Both the position numbers and the translations under genes were made by a program. Below are positions 31,518 to 43,362 of a stretch of DNA of 64,000 nucleotides, in pieces (the first letter of the stretch is position 1; each line of letters starts with the position of its first letter). The DNA comes from Tetrapyrgos nigripes. Taxonomy: Eukaryota > Basidiomycota > Agaricomycetes > Agaricales > Campanellaceae. The stretch is taken from assembly GCA_013368315.1 (NCBI GenBank), contig JAACJM010000080.1, forward strand, positions 248,001-312,000. Direction: 5' to 3'. The notes under the pieces were generated by a model. It searched no databases, was not told where the DNA came from, and worked only from the letters and a program-made list of their open reading frames with translations.

Positions 31518-32180
31518 GGGGCATGGAGCATATTTACCAGCCATTTTTGTGCACTCTTAAATGATGGGTGAGATAAAATCTGTCATATTTGCTGCCAAAA
31601 GCCGGGTCGCAAAAGCTCAAGTTATGCGCTCAAATTTTTCCGTGCCAAACCTTTTATTCATTTGCGACCAAAAAAGGGAAGCAAATAGTATTCGAATTTT
31701 GATTTGTGAGAAAATGTGCAAAAATGATATGACCAGTATTTGCGTGCCAGATTCTGGTGAGTAAAAGGAATTCATGGGGGCACTTGAAAAAACACGAACT
31801 TAAATTACCGATTTTTCTCAGCAGCCAGGCTTACTCCATATGGCACCGATTTGAGTATGCTTGGTGCTGAGCAAAAATCCGTCATTTAAATTTAGATTTT
31901 TCCCGTCTGCAGTTTTACTTGACGGAATCCGGCACACAATACTGATCATACCTTTTGCGCATTTTCTCACAAATCAAAATTCGGATACTATTTTGCTTCC
32001 CTTTTTGGTCACAAATGAACAAAAGGTTTAGCACGGAAAAACTTAAGCGCATAATTTGAGCTTTTGCGACCCGGTTTTTTTGGCAGTGAATATGATCAAT
32101 TTTATCTTACCCAAAATTGTGTGAACTATCTGTCATTTAAGAGTGCACAAAAATGGCTGGGAAATATGCTCCACGCCCTG
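31517..32180. mobile_element. 664-bp palindromic MITE
   Basis: Ends CGGGGCATGGAGCATATTTACCAGCCATTTTTGTGCACTCTTAAATGA (left) and the inverted CAGGGCGTGGAGCATATTTCCCAGCC... (right). The inverted repeat runs over at least 230 bp per arm ('gggtcgcaaaagctcaa', 'tttttccgtgc.aaaccttttnttcatttg.gacc', 'gaattttgatttgtgagaaaatg') and continues into the centre ('ccgatttttctcagca'/'tgctgagcaaaaatccg'), so almost the whole element can fold back on itself. It has no ORF, and no certain target duplication was found. Superfamily unknown. Confidence 0.75.
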
Positions 32181-32439
32181 ATGTGCGGGCCGAGCCCTCA
32201 GACAAAACTCAACGACTAGCAAAACGCATAGTCGTTTTATCTTTCCCTCATTTCTCTTGTACGTACTCAGCTATATCTGAGTATATTACTTTTCCTTCTT
32301 ACAAGACTTTTACAAAGCGGCTAGCTAGCTTATCCATATCCAAAGCCCTGTATTTCTTAACATGACCAAACAATGACGTTGTCTCAATATCTTTGCGACT
32401 GGTAACAAAAGTTTCCAATCTTAATCTTTCATTTCGTTG

Positions 32440-33260
32440 TCTTTTTTCTTTGTCTTGTAGTAAGTCTTCAAGCTTTAATAATATAAGCAAGGGGGGACGC
32501 GGGAACAGGAACGGGAACGGGAAGAAGGGATTGGAGAGTAGGCAGACATTCGGTGTCCTAGTCCTCAAGGTAGTCTTACTCTTAGGCATATGTCGTCGCA
32601 GGAAGGGAAGGAGGGTTGCAGCCCTAGACATTAGGTTGTCCTAGCTAGGTGCAGGGAGTGGGAAGGGAGGAAAGAAGGCCTAGGGGTCTAATTCACCAAA
32701 TTTTCATGGAGGCGAGTATTCTGATCTACATATGCAATGCGTATGTATGTCAGTGTGAGCCACTGTAAGTATACAGCGGCAGCCGGCAAGTACAGGATCT
32801 GAATCGGATCCAAGTTGGAACAGTGGCATGCACCATTTATGATTGATTTGAGCTCAGATTCCAGAATACATGACAATTACAAGGTGACTCTGGACGTGGA
32901 CAATGGTCCTGGACATCCACGGCTAGTGACTAGTGACTAGTCCGGAGTCCCGGGTCCCAGCCAGCCTCAGCGCCACCGTTCTCTGTGCAAGATACTTACG
33001 AGTAAATTAGTAATGTAATTCGTCCACGTTGTAAACATACACACGTTGCGGAGGCCTGAACCAGAATGGGATCAAGTTTCCTCTGTTGGAACTCGAAGCA
33101 ATTTCAAAGGTGCTCGACGGTTCAGGACTGTCACTATGATCACTGTAGCTCACCTCCAGATACTTATCCAAGGTATTTACAAGGGGTTGATCGGTCTTCG
33201 TGATTGATGGCCGCGTTTGCGTCTGTTCTTCTACTACGTATTTACTTACTTGCTTGCATT
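32440..33260 (+). repeat. diverged repeat, copy 1 (copy 2 at 44.23-44.83 kb)
   Basis: Shares with the 44-kb copy: 'caagcttta.naata..agcanggng...gcgggaacaggaa', 'ggcagacattcggtgtcctagt', 'ggttg.agccct.ga', and further on 'aagtttcctctgttngaactnggag' and 'caggact.gactgtcact'. This copy keeps more CpG. It lacks the MITE seen in copy 2 and so gives the empty site. The minus strand has a 110-codon open frame (32,631-32,299) with charged, helical texture, function unknown. Confidence 0.55.
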
Positions 33261-34560
33261 ATGTTGCATGCTTGGATATCTTAGTACCATTGGTGAATTG
33301 GGGTAACCTAGGACTGTTCCAGAGTAGGATATCAATGTGAACATGCTTAACGAGCTACGACACAAGAAAACCTAGTGTATACATACTACGTATAAACTCC
33401 CTCAACTTAGCTCCGCCTGAAACCTGAAGGAAGGATGCTGAATCGGTACTACTCAACGTACAATTAGGATCAGGTCAATAGGATCACCTCTTTTACTGCC
33501 ATTGCAATTTGTATCAAGCCTCTGAATGTCTCAATCAAGTACAGCATAGTAAGTATGGTCTGTCTCCTTCTACGTTTAAGTATTCTACGCATGAATTCAG
33601 CTTCTGTTTTTCTGGGATAAGTAAGTATCGTCCAGTCAACCCCAGTCCCCAGTCCCCAAGCCTCTCGCCCCCGTCAAAAAATTAGGAAGGGTTTGATGGT
33701 TTGTTCGCAGCTGAGATCCTCCTACCTAGATGCTCGAGAGTAAGCGGAATGAGAGAGACCTAGCTAGTGCTTGGATGTGCGCGATGGAACCTGTTAATTA
33801 GAATGCAACGGTACGGCCACTGGATAAACAATCTGGGTACGTCACCACGACTTGCTTTGTTTTTCTTATGTCGCAGTCTCATTCCCTGTTCGATTTATAC
33901 GCACTAATATTCTTACAGTGGATGCTTTTCTTTCTTTTCTACCTAGATCGTTATCAGGGATACTTATAGCATATGATCATGTATTAGCCCTCAGTCTTGC
34001 TGGCCTGAACTCATGGTCCTCGCTGAGGTTACTTATTTACCGCTCGTCTCGGCTCAGGGATACACTGCCAATCATAGATCACATTAGTAGTGTCTGGTCT
34101 GCGAGTGACACCAACCGTGGTTTGAACAGCTTTGATTGTGGGAGGCGTGCTTGGCACTGGCATTAAGATGTTTGAACGAGGTGGAGGGGGATTGATGTTG
34201 TCAGAGAAGTGCATTTGGAGTTGGAGAAATTGACTGGATTCTTTGGGTGCAGGAGACTGGAGGCTAAATGAATCAATTATAGAACTCAAAGGGGAGGGAC
34301 AAGTCTTGTTATATATGTATATCATTTGAATAAGTACCTGGTTGAATTTCTTGTCCTGCAACAGAAATTAGGTGTCAAAACCTCGTATGACTCAGTACCA
34401 GACAAGCATCAAATTCATAATCATTCCAAATTTGTTACCTACTTGTTAGTCAGTACAGGCCCTAAATACAAAACATACAAAAAAATACGGAAAAGCTGCA
34501 GGATCGGGGTTCTTCACATAATTTGACAACATCCACAGGATTTCTAACTTACAACCTCCA
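33260..34560. other. no gene established; weak minus-strand exon at 34,030-34,270
   Basis: Mostly AT-rich with no ORF support. On the minus strand an open tail LQSPAPKESSQFLQLQMHFSDN....VPSTPPTIKAVQTTVG...VIYDWQCIPE (34,268-34,029), preceded by a possible acceptor, may be the last exon of a small gene lying between here and the NB-ARC gene. Not resolved. Confidence 0.3.
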
Positions 34561-34561
34561 T

Positions 34562-37344
34562 TTATTCTGCCTGGGTTTCCACTGCTACTGCCAAAGCTTC
34601 ATTGAGCTGCTGAAGCATGACTACACAATCAGCAACCTGTTGTGGCATTTGAATGGCTTCAAAATGGTCTTTTGCTTTTTCGCCTTCTGCTTTGGCCTGA
34701 TTCAGATAGCCTTGCGAATGAAAAACATTGCAAGGCCGAACAAGCATTGACCAGTTCCCAACCTATCACCAATCCCTCGAATCGCTCTTGGGCTTGCTGA
34801 AACATGACCTTTGCATCTTCAGGTTGGGATAGTTCTAGGTATATATCTCCTAGACTTTGCAAACATTGAGCAGCATTCTGCCTGGCACCAATACACTCAA
34901 ATTGCTCTTTGGCTTGCTGATACAGGACCTTTGCATCCTCATACTCATTTAGTGTCTGGCATATATTCCCTATGCTTTGCAAGCATTGGGCAGCTCCCAA
35001 CATGGATCCCACCTTCTCAAGTTGCTCTTTGGCTTGCTGAAGCACCATCTTTGCATCCTCATGTTGGGATAACATCATGCATATATCTCCTAGGCTTTGC
35101 AAGCACTGGGCAAATCCTAGAATATGACCAACCCCTTCAAATATCTCTTTGGCTTGCTGAAGCATGACCTTTGCATCCTCATATTGGGCTAGCATCTTAC
35201 ATATATCTCCTAGGCTTTGCAAGCAGTCAGCAGCTCCCAGTCTGTACCCAACCCCCTCAAATTGTTGTTTGGCTTGCTCAAACATGACTTTTGCATTCTC
35301 ATGTTGAGATAACATCCTGCATATATTCCCCAGGCTTTGCAAGCATTCAGCAACTCCTCTCATATCTCCAATGCTTTCATATAGTTCCCTTGCCTGTTGT
35401 AGCTTCTGCTGTGATTGTGTATAATCACATTGATAAAAAAAGATTGTCCCTAATCTTTGGTAACATTTTGCTTGTGTTTGTTCAATTGTGTTGTTCATAG
35501 ATATACTGCTAGTACTTGTGATCACATCTAGATTACCAGCCTCTTCATTTATCTGGCTTTTATAAAGCTCCTCCACACAATTGATTACTTCAATAGCCTT
35601 CCCATATTCTCCCATAAAGCTCAAAATACTTTCTTGGAGAAACATCATTTCAGTTTGATCACTCAAAATCATCTGTGACTTCCATTCCAGATGTTTCTCA
35701 ACCAATGGAAGAAGACCTGGATAGTATTTTTTATAGTTACACAATGTTCTTAGCACCTTCATATGTGATTTTTCAAATGACCTCTTGATCTGGATCTCAA
35801 GAATTTTGAATATATTCCCAATGTGCTGTTCAAGCTGATTATCTCTTGCAATGGAATCTTGAGGTAAATTGTCTATGAATGATTCATAAAACTTCCAGAT
35901 CTGATCTTCAAGATGCTCTGTTCCCTGAAAAACCAAGACATCTTCTCCTGTTGCAGAAAGCTTTTCCCCAAGGACATTCAGAGTCAGCTGAATTGACACC
36001 TCAATACTTGCAAGTCTGTTGTCCTGCTCTCCAATTTTCTTGAGCACTGCAGCCTTTTGGATATTCCACATTTCCATTAGGTCATTCAATGGCAGTTCTT
36101 TGGCAAGCTCCCCAATGAGCATGATAGCCAAGGGCATACCATCCATTTGAATTAGCAGCTTCTCCAAAATAGGATCCTCCTCCTTGATTGTATACTCTCC
36201 ATTAGAACTAAAAGAACAGAAAGCTTCCTTGGCTGCACTCAGCTCAAGAGGAGGCAAACCTGATTGACCTCCAAGTTTGTGCCATTTAATTTGTCCAGGA
36301 CCATCAGTTCCTCTCATAGTCACAATGACTGACACTGACTTGGCACTGCAGATGTCTTCCATTAAGTTCTTGACTTCAGTTTGGCCTTTGCTGTTCCAGG
36401 GGGTCTCAAAATTGTCCAGAATCAACATGACCCTTTGATCACCTTTGAGATAAGCCAGCAATATGTCCAAAGGTCCCTTTCCTTGGGCCACCTGCAGTCC
36501 AATGGCCTGCACCAATCCTTGAATAAGGTTTATTGCATCTGGAAGCATTCCACAGGAGATGAAGTAGCATCTCTCTGCAAATTTCTCTTTGATCAAGAGA
36601 TTTTGCATGACATGCAAGGCAACAGATGTTTTTGCCTATTCCTCCAGCTCCAAGAATAGCAATATGGACCTGGTTGGTTTCATACAGAATGCTAACTGCT
36701 TCTTTCACAAGGTTGGTTCTCCCAGTGAATACAGCTGGAAATTGAGATGTTCGAAGAAGCAGATCTCTGAAATTATAAAAGTTATATAAATTAGTCAATC
36801 ATGGGAGGCTTGTACATACTCTGCTGTGATTTCCTGAAGGGAAATCTTGTCAGTGTTGAATTCTGGTGGGAAATTGTCACTTACCCTTGGTTTATTCTCT
36901 GGAAAATCTGCAAATAGCCTGTGTAAGTATTCCACTAATGTGAAAAATGGAGTACTAGTACTTACTGGTAATGTTGTGCTGAGCTCGAGAAACGAAATTC
37001 CGCTGGTTTCCAATACCAGTTTGATTGAGGCCATTATTCATTGGTTCCATATCTGAAGCTTGTTATTCATAAAAGCATCTCCAGTTTTAATTCCCACTCA
37101 CCTCAAAGAAACTTTGCACAATTGTGAGGTTGCTGTTTGTATCACAAAGGGTTGAAAAGTGTCTCAACAACGTGATCAGAACTCGAGAAGCTGCGTTTGA
37201 TCCCATCATTTCAAAATGATGGCTTTCCGACTCACGGAAACCTCTATCAATAGTATTATTGCTTACATGGAGCAGCAACGTGTTCAGTACCTGGATCAAC
37301 AACGTGATGGCGACTGCGGCGTTACTATATGTCGGAAATTTCAT
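34562..37344 (-). pseudogene. NB-ARC/TPR protein (fungal NLR-like), frameshifted
   Basis: Signal-transducing STAND NTPase of the kind proposed as fungal immune receptors. The N-terminal exon begins MKFPTYSNAAVAI (37,344); small exons follow, then LLLRTSQFPAVFTGRTNLVKEAV and the Walker A GAGGIGK. Here an extra base in an A-run (five T on plus, 36629-36633) shifts the frame: with four, the frame reads GKTSVALHVMQ and joins the 652-codon ORF. Walker B is VMLILDNFE; a sensor-like VSVIVTMRGTDG and GLPL-like QMDGMPLAIMLIG follow, then five to six 40-residue TPRs of the form CLQSLGDIC.MLSQ.EDAKVM.QQAKE.FEGVG (35,420-34,780). Near 34,780 and 34,710 two single-base losses disrupt the C-terminus; restoring frame gives YLNQAKAEGEKAKDHFEAIQ to a stop at 34,562. 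The three indels could also be assembly errors. Confidence 0.75.
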
Positions 37345-37436
37345 TTCGGCATTATAATGACATGAGCATTATAAGTCCATTACAATTGCCGGCATTGGGC
37401 CAAATTGGTTACGCGGCCGGCCGCCGGCTTATAAGG

Positions 37437-37740
37437 CGCTTATAATTACGAGGCCAAATGAAATGAGGTTGAGTTTATTACACTCGACTTCTGCTTGTGG
37501 CTATGCTTAAACGGTCCGTCTATTCATCTGATAAACGGGTTTGGATCGGAGTGATCCGTGGGGCTGTGTTTCTAGCTTTGTCCTGGTGTGATCCGACAGA
37601 AAGAAATATTAGTTCCGACGCAACAGGCGGCCGCGCCTACTGCCGGCAAATTCCGTTCGCGCCACGCGATGTATTATGAGGCCAAAGAAAATGAGGATGA
37701 GTTTTCTACACTCGGTTTCTGCGTGTGGGCCGTGCTATGT
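37437..37740 (+). repeat. CpG-rich copy of a ~235-bp dispersed repeat, followed by a second partial unit
   Basis: 37,437-37,672 aligns nearly base for base with 44,834-45,072. A second start of the same repeat ('tattatgaggccaaagaaaatgaggatgag...ctcggtttctgcgtgtgg') follows directly at 37,674. I count about 19 CpG in this copy against 3 in the 44.8-kb copy. Upstream (37,345-37,436) is a GC-rich palindromic stretch ('gcggccggccgccggc') of unknown role. Confidence 0.7.
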
Positions 37741-38430
37741 TAAAGCCTCCCGATTTTCCCCGTCCGTCTTTTTCCGTCACTTGCCCCTATTATTAAGCTC
37801 CGGGCCGCAACTCTCACTGCCTTTTTTCAACCTCTTCGCAAGTTAGAAAACCTACATGATTCATTTTTTATTTTCATTTCTTGTATTTTCAACATTACCT
37901 TCTGGCCTCGTACTCGCCACGCCCGGGCGCTGGCCCACAACTCTTTCATATTAATAGTCAGAATCACCCAGAAGCCAGGAGTATGACACGCTGTCTGGGA
38001 CTGAGATTAGTGTATGGGACAGTGTATGGAATAGATTGAATGCACATAGGGCACCGTACAGTAGGCTAGATTCAGGTATGATATGAGGAACAATACTACT
38101 AGTAAAAGCGGATAGCGGCGGCATCGTGAGGCGTCGTGAGCTTTGTTACCTTCTCCACATCGCAATGCGTACATTGCCCAAGTCCATAGGCTAGACTCAT
38201 TGTTCCCTATCGCCAATGTCAGGCCTGGCACAGCTTCCGTCCAGGAAATATAACTCTATCATGGCCATATTTCTCCAGCTCGCAGTTTTGGGAATATATC
38301 GCTCAATGTCGCGTTTGAATGAGTTATGAACCTTGGCGGGTACCGGTTAGTAGCCCTGGTGGGTAACCTGTCTGCTCCAAAGTATGTAGATAGTTTCAGC
38401 ATAGCAGAAATGAGTAGCTAGACATAATAA
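37740..38430. other. nothing recognised
   Basis: No exon with codon texture and no repeat boundary was found on either strand. A minus-strand 74-codon open frame (38,231-38,007) has no distinguishing feature. Confidence 0.4.
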
Positions 38431-38438
38431 AGTATTTT

Positions 38439-38940
38439 TTGAAACAGTCTACCATTGCTTTTTCTACTTTCAAAGATTTCAGCCACAGTTTGGCATGTGA
38501 AGAGAAACCTTACGCAATTGCTCTTGTTCAACCTTATAAAGTGGTAGCTCGGAATCGAAGAAGTGAAATCGACAGGGCATTAGGTTTAATTCGAATTTGT
38601 AAAGAAGATGACAGTGAGCTCATCCCCGTCGCTTCCATTATTCGAGGAGTCATTGCTGTTGATGTTGATGATGAGTCACTCATCCCAGAGAAATTCATTT
38701 TTGACTTGCGTGATGGAGATCTCTTTTTACGAATGAAAGACATGTTTCCGGGATATACCAATGTATGTTAATCACATCTTGGTGGCTGCACAATATGTAC
38801 GTACGACTTACAGTCTGAATCATGTAACTCTTTGAGTCATTAGCGTGATGGAAGATAAATTCAACCTTGAGGCAAAGCTTATTCTCCACAACTTGTACCA
38901 GAACCACATTGACGTCCATCCCGAGTCACTCATCCAAGTT
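38439..38940 (+). pseudogene. C-terminal fragment of a transposon-linked basidiomycete protein (tentative)
   Basis: The open frame contains YKVVARNRRSEIDRALGLIR..KEDDSELIPVASIIRGVIAVDV....FIFDLRDGDLFLRMKDMFP. The 'IP..SIIRG..V......DL.D.D.FLRMK' pattern resembles C-termini of large proteins carried by basidiomycete Plavaka/KDZ-type DNA transposons; this is from memory and tentative. It stops at 38,771. A further open piece (NLEAKLILHNLYQNHIDVHPESLIQVYL, to 38,970) follows in another frame. No upstream portion is visible, so this is a remnant. Confidence 0.35.
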
Positions 38941-38951
38941 TACCTTTCATC

Positions 38952-40585
38952 ATGTCTGCCTCAACAATGAATTCAACTGCAAATATTAGGGAGAATGACG
39001 ATGACCTGACCCCCATTGAGCTTTCTGCTGTGAATGAATCACCGGCGGTCCTTCTTGACGCATGTGCCGTTCCTGAAAATTTCCTTTCACTTCTCTGTGG
39101 TTTTTTTGCTTACACAGTTCTTCCAGAGTCTACGAAAATCTCGAATTCAAAACCAGGAGCTTAGGAAACGCTGCACCGATCTTCAACGACAGGTCACAGA
39201 ACTTCAGTCACAGGCACAAACCACAACACGCAGTGGCTGAGCCAAGAAGCAAGGCAATTCAAGTCTTGGTGAAGCACTCCAGGCCCACACTCGTCTGTTC
39301 GGAACGCTACGCACTCATCGTTCAACCTTGGATTGATACTGTAATTTTCCTGCAGCCTCCATCATCAGACACTCCGGATCCCAATTCCCTTGATCGGTAT
39401 CAAACATTTGAGGTCTACAAGAATGGAAATGCAGCAGAGTTATACAGGTATCTGGAGACTGCACTGGATCTAGTTGATGCCACGATGAGTCTTCCTGCTT
39501 TTCAAGATGAGGTGTGTGCCATCTATTTTTAACCAGCATTCTTCTAATTAAATGATCGTCAGTTTGTGAAGCAGGTCAATAATGAACGATCGGTCTCACT
39601 CAAGACCCTTCGTGACAACGCTATTTTCATCTTCACGGATCTTCATTTTTTGAATACAATCTGGAAGGCACTAGTTGGAGGCGAACGAGCAGCATCAAAC
39701 ATCCCCAAATCCCTTTCCATTTCTCCTTGTAAAACCCTTGAAAACAGAAACTTTCCACCTATCTTTTACCACGTCAGTGACACCTCAAATCAGCTATTCA
39801 TGAACGAGTATCAGCACAAGGTATGTGTTCAGCAAGTGGTATTGTCAAGATTTCTTTCAGATTCACATCACTCTAGATTATCAAAACTGCATTACATGGA
39901 CCCAGCTCTATTTCTGCAGACAGTCATTCTCCACCATCCAGATCCTTGCTCGGCAGTATGTGGGGAGTCACGCGAGTAAATGCATCTCTTATTGCCCGGT
40001 CTGCCGTGGTTGTGTGTCTCCAATCTCTCAGCTTTGTTTCTACATTTGCTGATAAGATTCATTTTCTGTTCACAGCTTCGCTTTTTAATTTCCCCAGACA
40101 CTATTCTTCAAGAAATTGGTGCGGTGTCCAAAATCCCTTATCGCAAAGCATTCTACATGTATCGTGCTCTTATTATCAAAGGTCAAATTGAGAAAGCAGA
40201 GTATACAACACTCCTATTTGACTACTACAACAAGCGTGTTCAATCAGATGGAGAAGGGGAACACTTCACTGGGCTGGATGAGTTGGAGGAGATGACAGAA
40301 ATGATGGATCGCTTGTATGCTCCAGGGACTGATGCCAGTATCAGCACACCTGGAACATCTTCCACTAATCAATTGTCGCTTCCCCCTCCTTCTACATCTG
40401 CACATGCACATGTGCCAGTGCCAAATACACCCTCGTCTCACCCTTCTGGTCCAGGTGATGTAATCCCAGCTGCTGTCAGTATGCCACGGGTACAGTCAAC
40501 ACCTGTGGGGGTACCTGAACCCGTGCAGACACCAACAATTGACGCACCTGAAGCTGCTCGGCCTCTCTGTGCCACCAGGTCATGA
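38952..40585 (+). pseudogene. broken gene of a repeated basidiomycete family (DUF6698-like, tentative)
   Basis: Function unknown. Starts MSASTMNSTANIRENDDD. An intron near 39,113 joins a coiled-coil region (SLRKSRIQNQELRKRCTDLQRQVTELQSQ); TGA at 39,238 interrupts it. The frame changes at about 39,305 (RLFGTL to YALIVQPWIDTVIFLQPPSSDTPDP looks like a 2-bp loss), followed by LDRYQTFEVYKNGNAAELYRYLE. After a 51-bp intron (from GTGTGT at 39,511) comes FVKQVNNERSVSLKTLRDNAIFIFTDLHFLNTIWKAL...FPPIFYHVSDTSNQLFMNEYQHK. Then come a damaged segment with GVTRVNASLIARSAVV and the C-terminal LRFLISPDTILQEIGAVSKIPYRKAFYMYRALI.G, with an acidic/Pro-rich tail to 40,585. The ISPDT..EIG..S.I.Y core suggests DUF6698. 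At least one stop and two frameshifts make it a pseudogene. Confidence 0.5.
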
Positions 40586-40751
40586 GTGCGCAGTGCTCGG
40601 AAATAATCGGGTATGAATATATACATTTACTTGCATTTACCTGACGTTGTACTGTACCATACTATGTTCTCTGATTGAAATTGATTCATTTGTATATACA
40701 CACACTTGGTTTTGGAAAGAATGACTGCAGCAAGTGAGTCATAGAGACGCT

Positions 40752-43282
40752 GATATGCTGTACAAAATTTGCGTATAGAAATGCTAATTGGCAGTTAGAA
40801 AGCTGATTCACCACTTCAATTGGTATATAAAAGAACTAGAGTGAGTCCCAAACTGCTAGTTAAAGTGTTAGTGGAATAAGTGTATGCACACTTATGGATA
40901 GGATATGCTTATTTGTTAGGATACATACAAAGGGTTGTAGTACGTAGCTTCTTTATTCAAATAACAAGTACTAAGTAAGTATACCAAGTACAAGTAACCA
41001 CTAGGCAGTCTAATGGATCTACACATGAATGGGGGCTTTAAGTACTTAAGGTTGAACCTGGTGAGGTAAATACCAGGTAATTCGCAGTACTCAAGGATAA
41101 GTTCTTGATGTTGCGGGTAGAAGAATCAATTGATATGCAGTCGTGGATTCGACGGCAGCCGTTAGGCAAACGTATCAAGTGATTAGTAGTATTGGATGTG
41201 AGTTTATGCAGTCAAGTAACTTGACGGCAACCTTAAGGCAAAGCAATAATAGTCTACTAAGTATATTTAGGTACGTAGGTTACAAAATAGCAGACTGGGG
41301 ATCCACGAATCCCCAGCTAGCTTTTATACATGCAAGATTTAAATTTATTATCTACAGATCCGTCTTCACACACTGCCCTCTGAGTCTCCTTGACTCACGG
41401 GGACTCCTCCTGACTTGTTTCTGACTCCAGAACAGCTCTCTGCGACTCCTTCATGGTTCCGTACCATTTTTGACTCATCTTGACTCTTTTCCGCTTCCCG
41501 GTTAGCATCCGAAATCACTGGTACACCTTGGTACCAGCTGATCTCACTATTCGGTCCTTTCTTCAGGGTTGTGGGATCAACAACGCTTCTTTAAATTGTC
41601 TCTTGTTGCCCATATTTGGCAACGTGTATTCCGTATTCCTACTTGGATGTTACATCGGTTCCTTTGCGATGTCCTCCGGGATTCTTCTCCACTGGTCATT
41701 CATGGTGACGTGGGTTGTACGCTTTGACGCATCGCATCTCTGGTCGCGTCGTAACATTATTCTAAGTACTATGGTTGATGTGTACGGTGCTTCAGTTATA
41801 GCAGCAGATCCACCATGTACTATACAATGTTCTATAAGGACTTTGTAACCATTCCTACTATAACACGCTTAGTACTGCCAGTGTGATTCAAGGGAAAGTG
41901 AAGCCCCTATCCACAGGCAAGGAACACGTAGGCTATACAACCCAGACTCTAGCACTAAACGATCACTGGTTTAGAAATGGCGCCATAATCAGAGAAATCA
42001 GAGGAAAGCCCTAGTAACTGACTATGTCCGAACTAGCGGTATAACAAGAAATACCTCGCTTGTAAGCAAAATAGAAGGAATAGTCTTTTGCAAGGCAGTA
42101 AGGATAGAAAAGTAGGACAAAGTATATATCTACGAGTTCCTAGAAAGCTCAGCTTTCACAATGCACTAAAGGGATGAACTAGCGGTGAAGGAATAAAGCC
42201 CATAGTTCATTACTGCCAGTATGTGAACTAAGGAAGGAGTCATAATGAGAGAACCCCCAAAAGGGTAAAGCTATTTCCAAATGCAGCAGTAAGATCGGCA
42301 AGATGTGTGCCTGATGACTGAGGCGTTCTCGTTGGTACAAGCGTGACTACAAAAGATATGCAGGACCTTATAGAGAGCAGGACTTATCTATAAGAACTAA
42401 CTGGCAGTATACTAGCAACAAGGTCTATAAACACCAAGCCTATAGTAGCGCCAGAAAAACATAGGAGGAGGAATAAGCAAGGACTATGCAAACCTATAAC
42501 AACTGATTGGCGGTAAAGGAATGTGAGTCATACAAGTGGAGCCCAGCATGGATGGTGGAGCTATGTGAGTCAGAATGACTATGGCCGCCAGTTCCAGGAA
42601 GGTACTCTTAGTCAAGAGGATGAAGTGAAGGGAACATAGAAAGCCCTATTAGTTTAGATAATATTCTACATTTCATAGATACCCTAATTAGAAAGTACCT
42701 ACTTAATCTAGTAGTACGGACAAACATGGACTGGCAATTAGACTAATATTTCTGTTTTTCCTGGGTACCTTTTAGCGGACATTAAAAAGAAATGTAGAAC
42801 TGTATAGTAGTAGCTGCAAGTAGTATAAAAGGACTAGGTATTTCTCATAGTTACTCAAGCCATGTACTGTAGAGTATCAGTCATCTCACTAGCGCTAGCT
42901 GTAGAGACTGCGAAACACAGACTATGCTTCTACCAAATCTACCTCACTTGCATCGAGTATAAACATAGTGTGTTGGAATCAATAGTGTTGAATCAAATTT
43001 GTTGGTTTTGTGTGTTACCTTTTGTGAAATTGGTTATAAGGCATTTGGGCCTACAAATGGTGAAATTGAAACTGTTGGTTTATACCTTTGTGGACTTGTT
43101 ATAGTCTTTGTGTGTGTTTAACTTGTGTGCACTCATGCAAAAACCTTACCAAAAACCCCAAAAGTCCTTGTAGTACAAGTGAACTGTTGAGTATTCTGAC
43201 TACTCAGAACACTCGCACTTTACAATTTGTATAGAAGTCTCTAAGTTTGTGTTTCTTCTACACTTACACAAAAGACACCTAT
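40752..43282 (+). repeat. ~1.69-kb noncoding dispersed repeat, copy A (carries a solo LTR)
   Basis: Aligns with copy B (45,471-49,110) from 'gatatgc..acaaaatttgc.tatagaaa' to 'aaaagacacctatt'. Without the LTR insertion at 40914-41756 plus its 5-bp duplication, the copy is about 1,683 bp. Both ends contain a TATA-like box followed by a shared word ('tatataaaag.actag' near 40,825; 'agtataaaaggactaggta' near 42,822). The motif ACT(A/G)GC(A/G)GT or its complement recurs many times inside. No coding capacity. Element class unknown. Confidence 0.7.
40914..41756. mobile_element. solo LTR, 843 bp, target duplication TTATT
   Basis: Begins TGTTAGGATACATAC and ends GTCGTAACA (TG...CA, with inverted TGTTA/TAACA tips). 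The flanking direct repeats TTATT (40909-40913 and 41757-41761) match the uninterrupted site in copy B, where 'tgcttatt' runs straight into 'ctaagtactatgg'. This proves insertion of exactly this segment. It is a remnant of an LTR retrotransposon after LTR-LTR recombination. Confidence 0.9.
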
Positions 43283-43362
43283 TAACACCAACAAGCAGGG
43301 TAAGTGTGTACTCTGTGCCTCCAATAGATGGTTGAACTGAGCTAGGGCTCTACACTTATATT

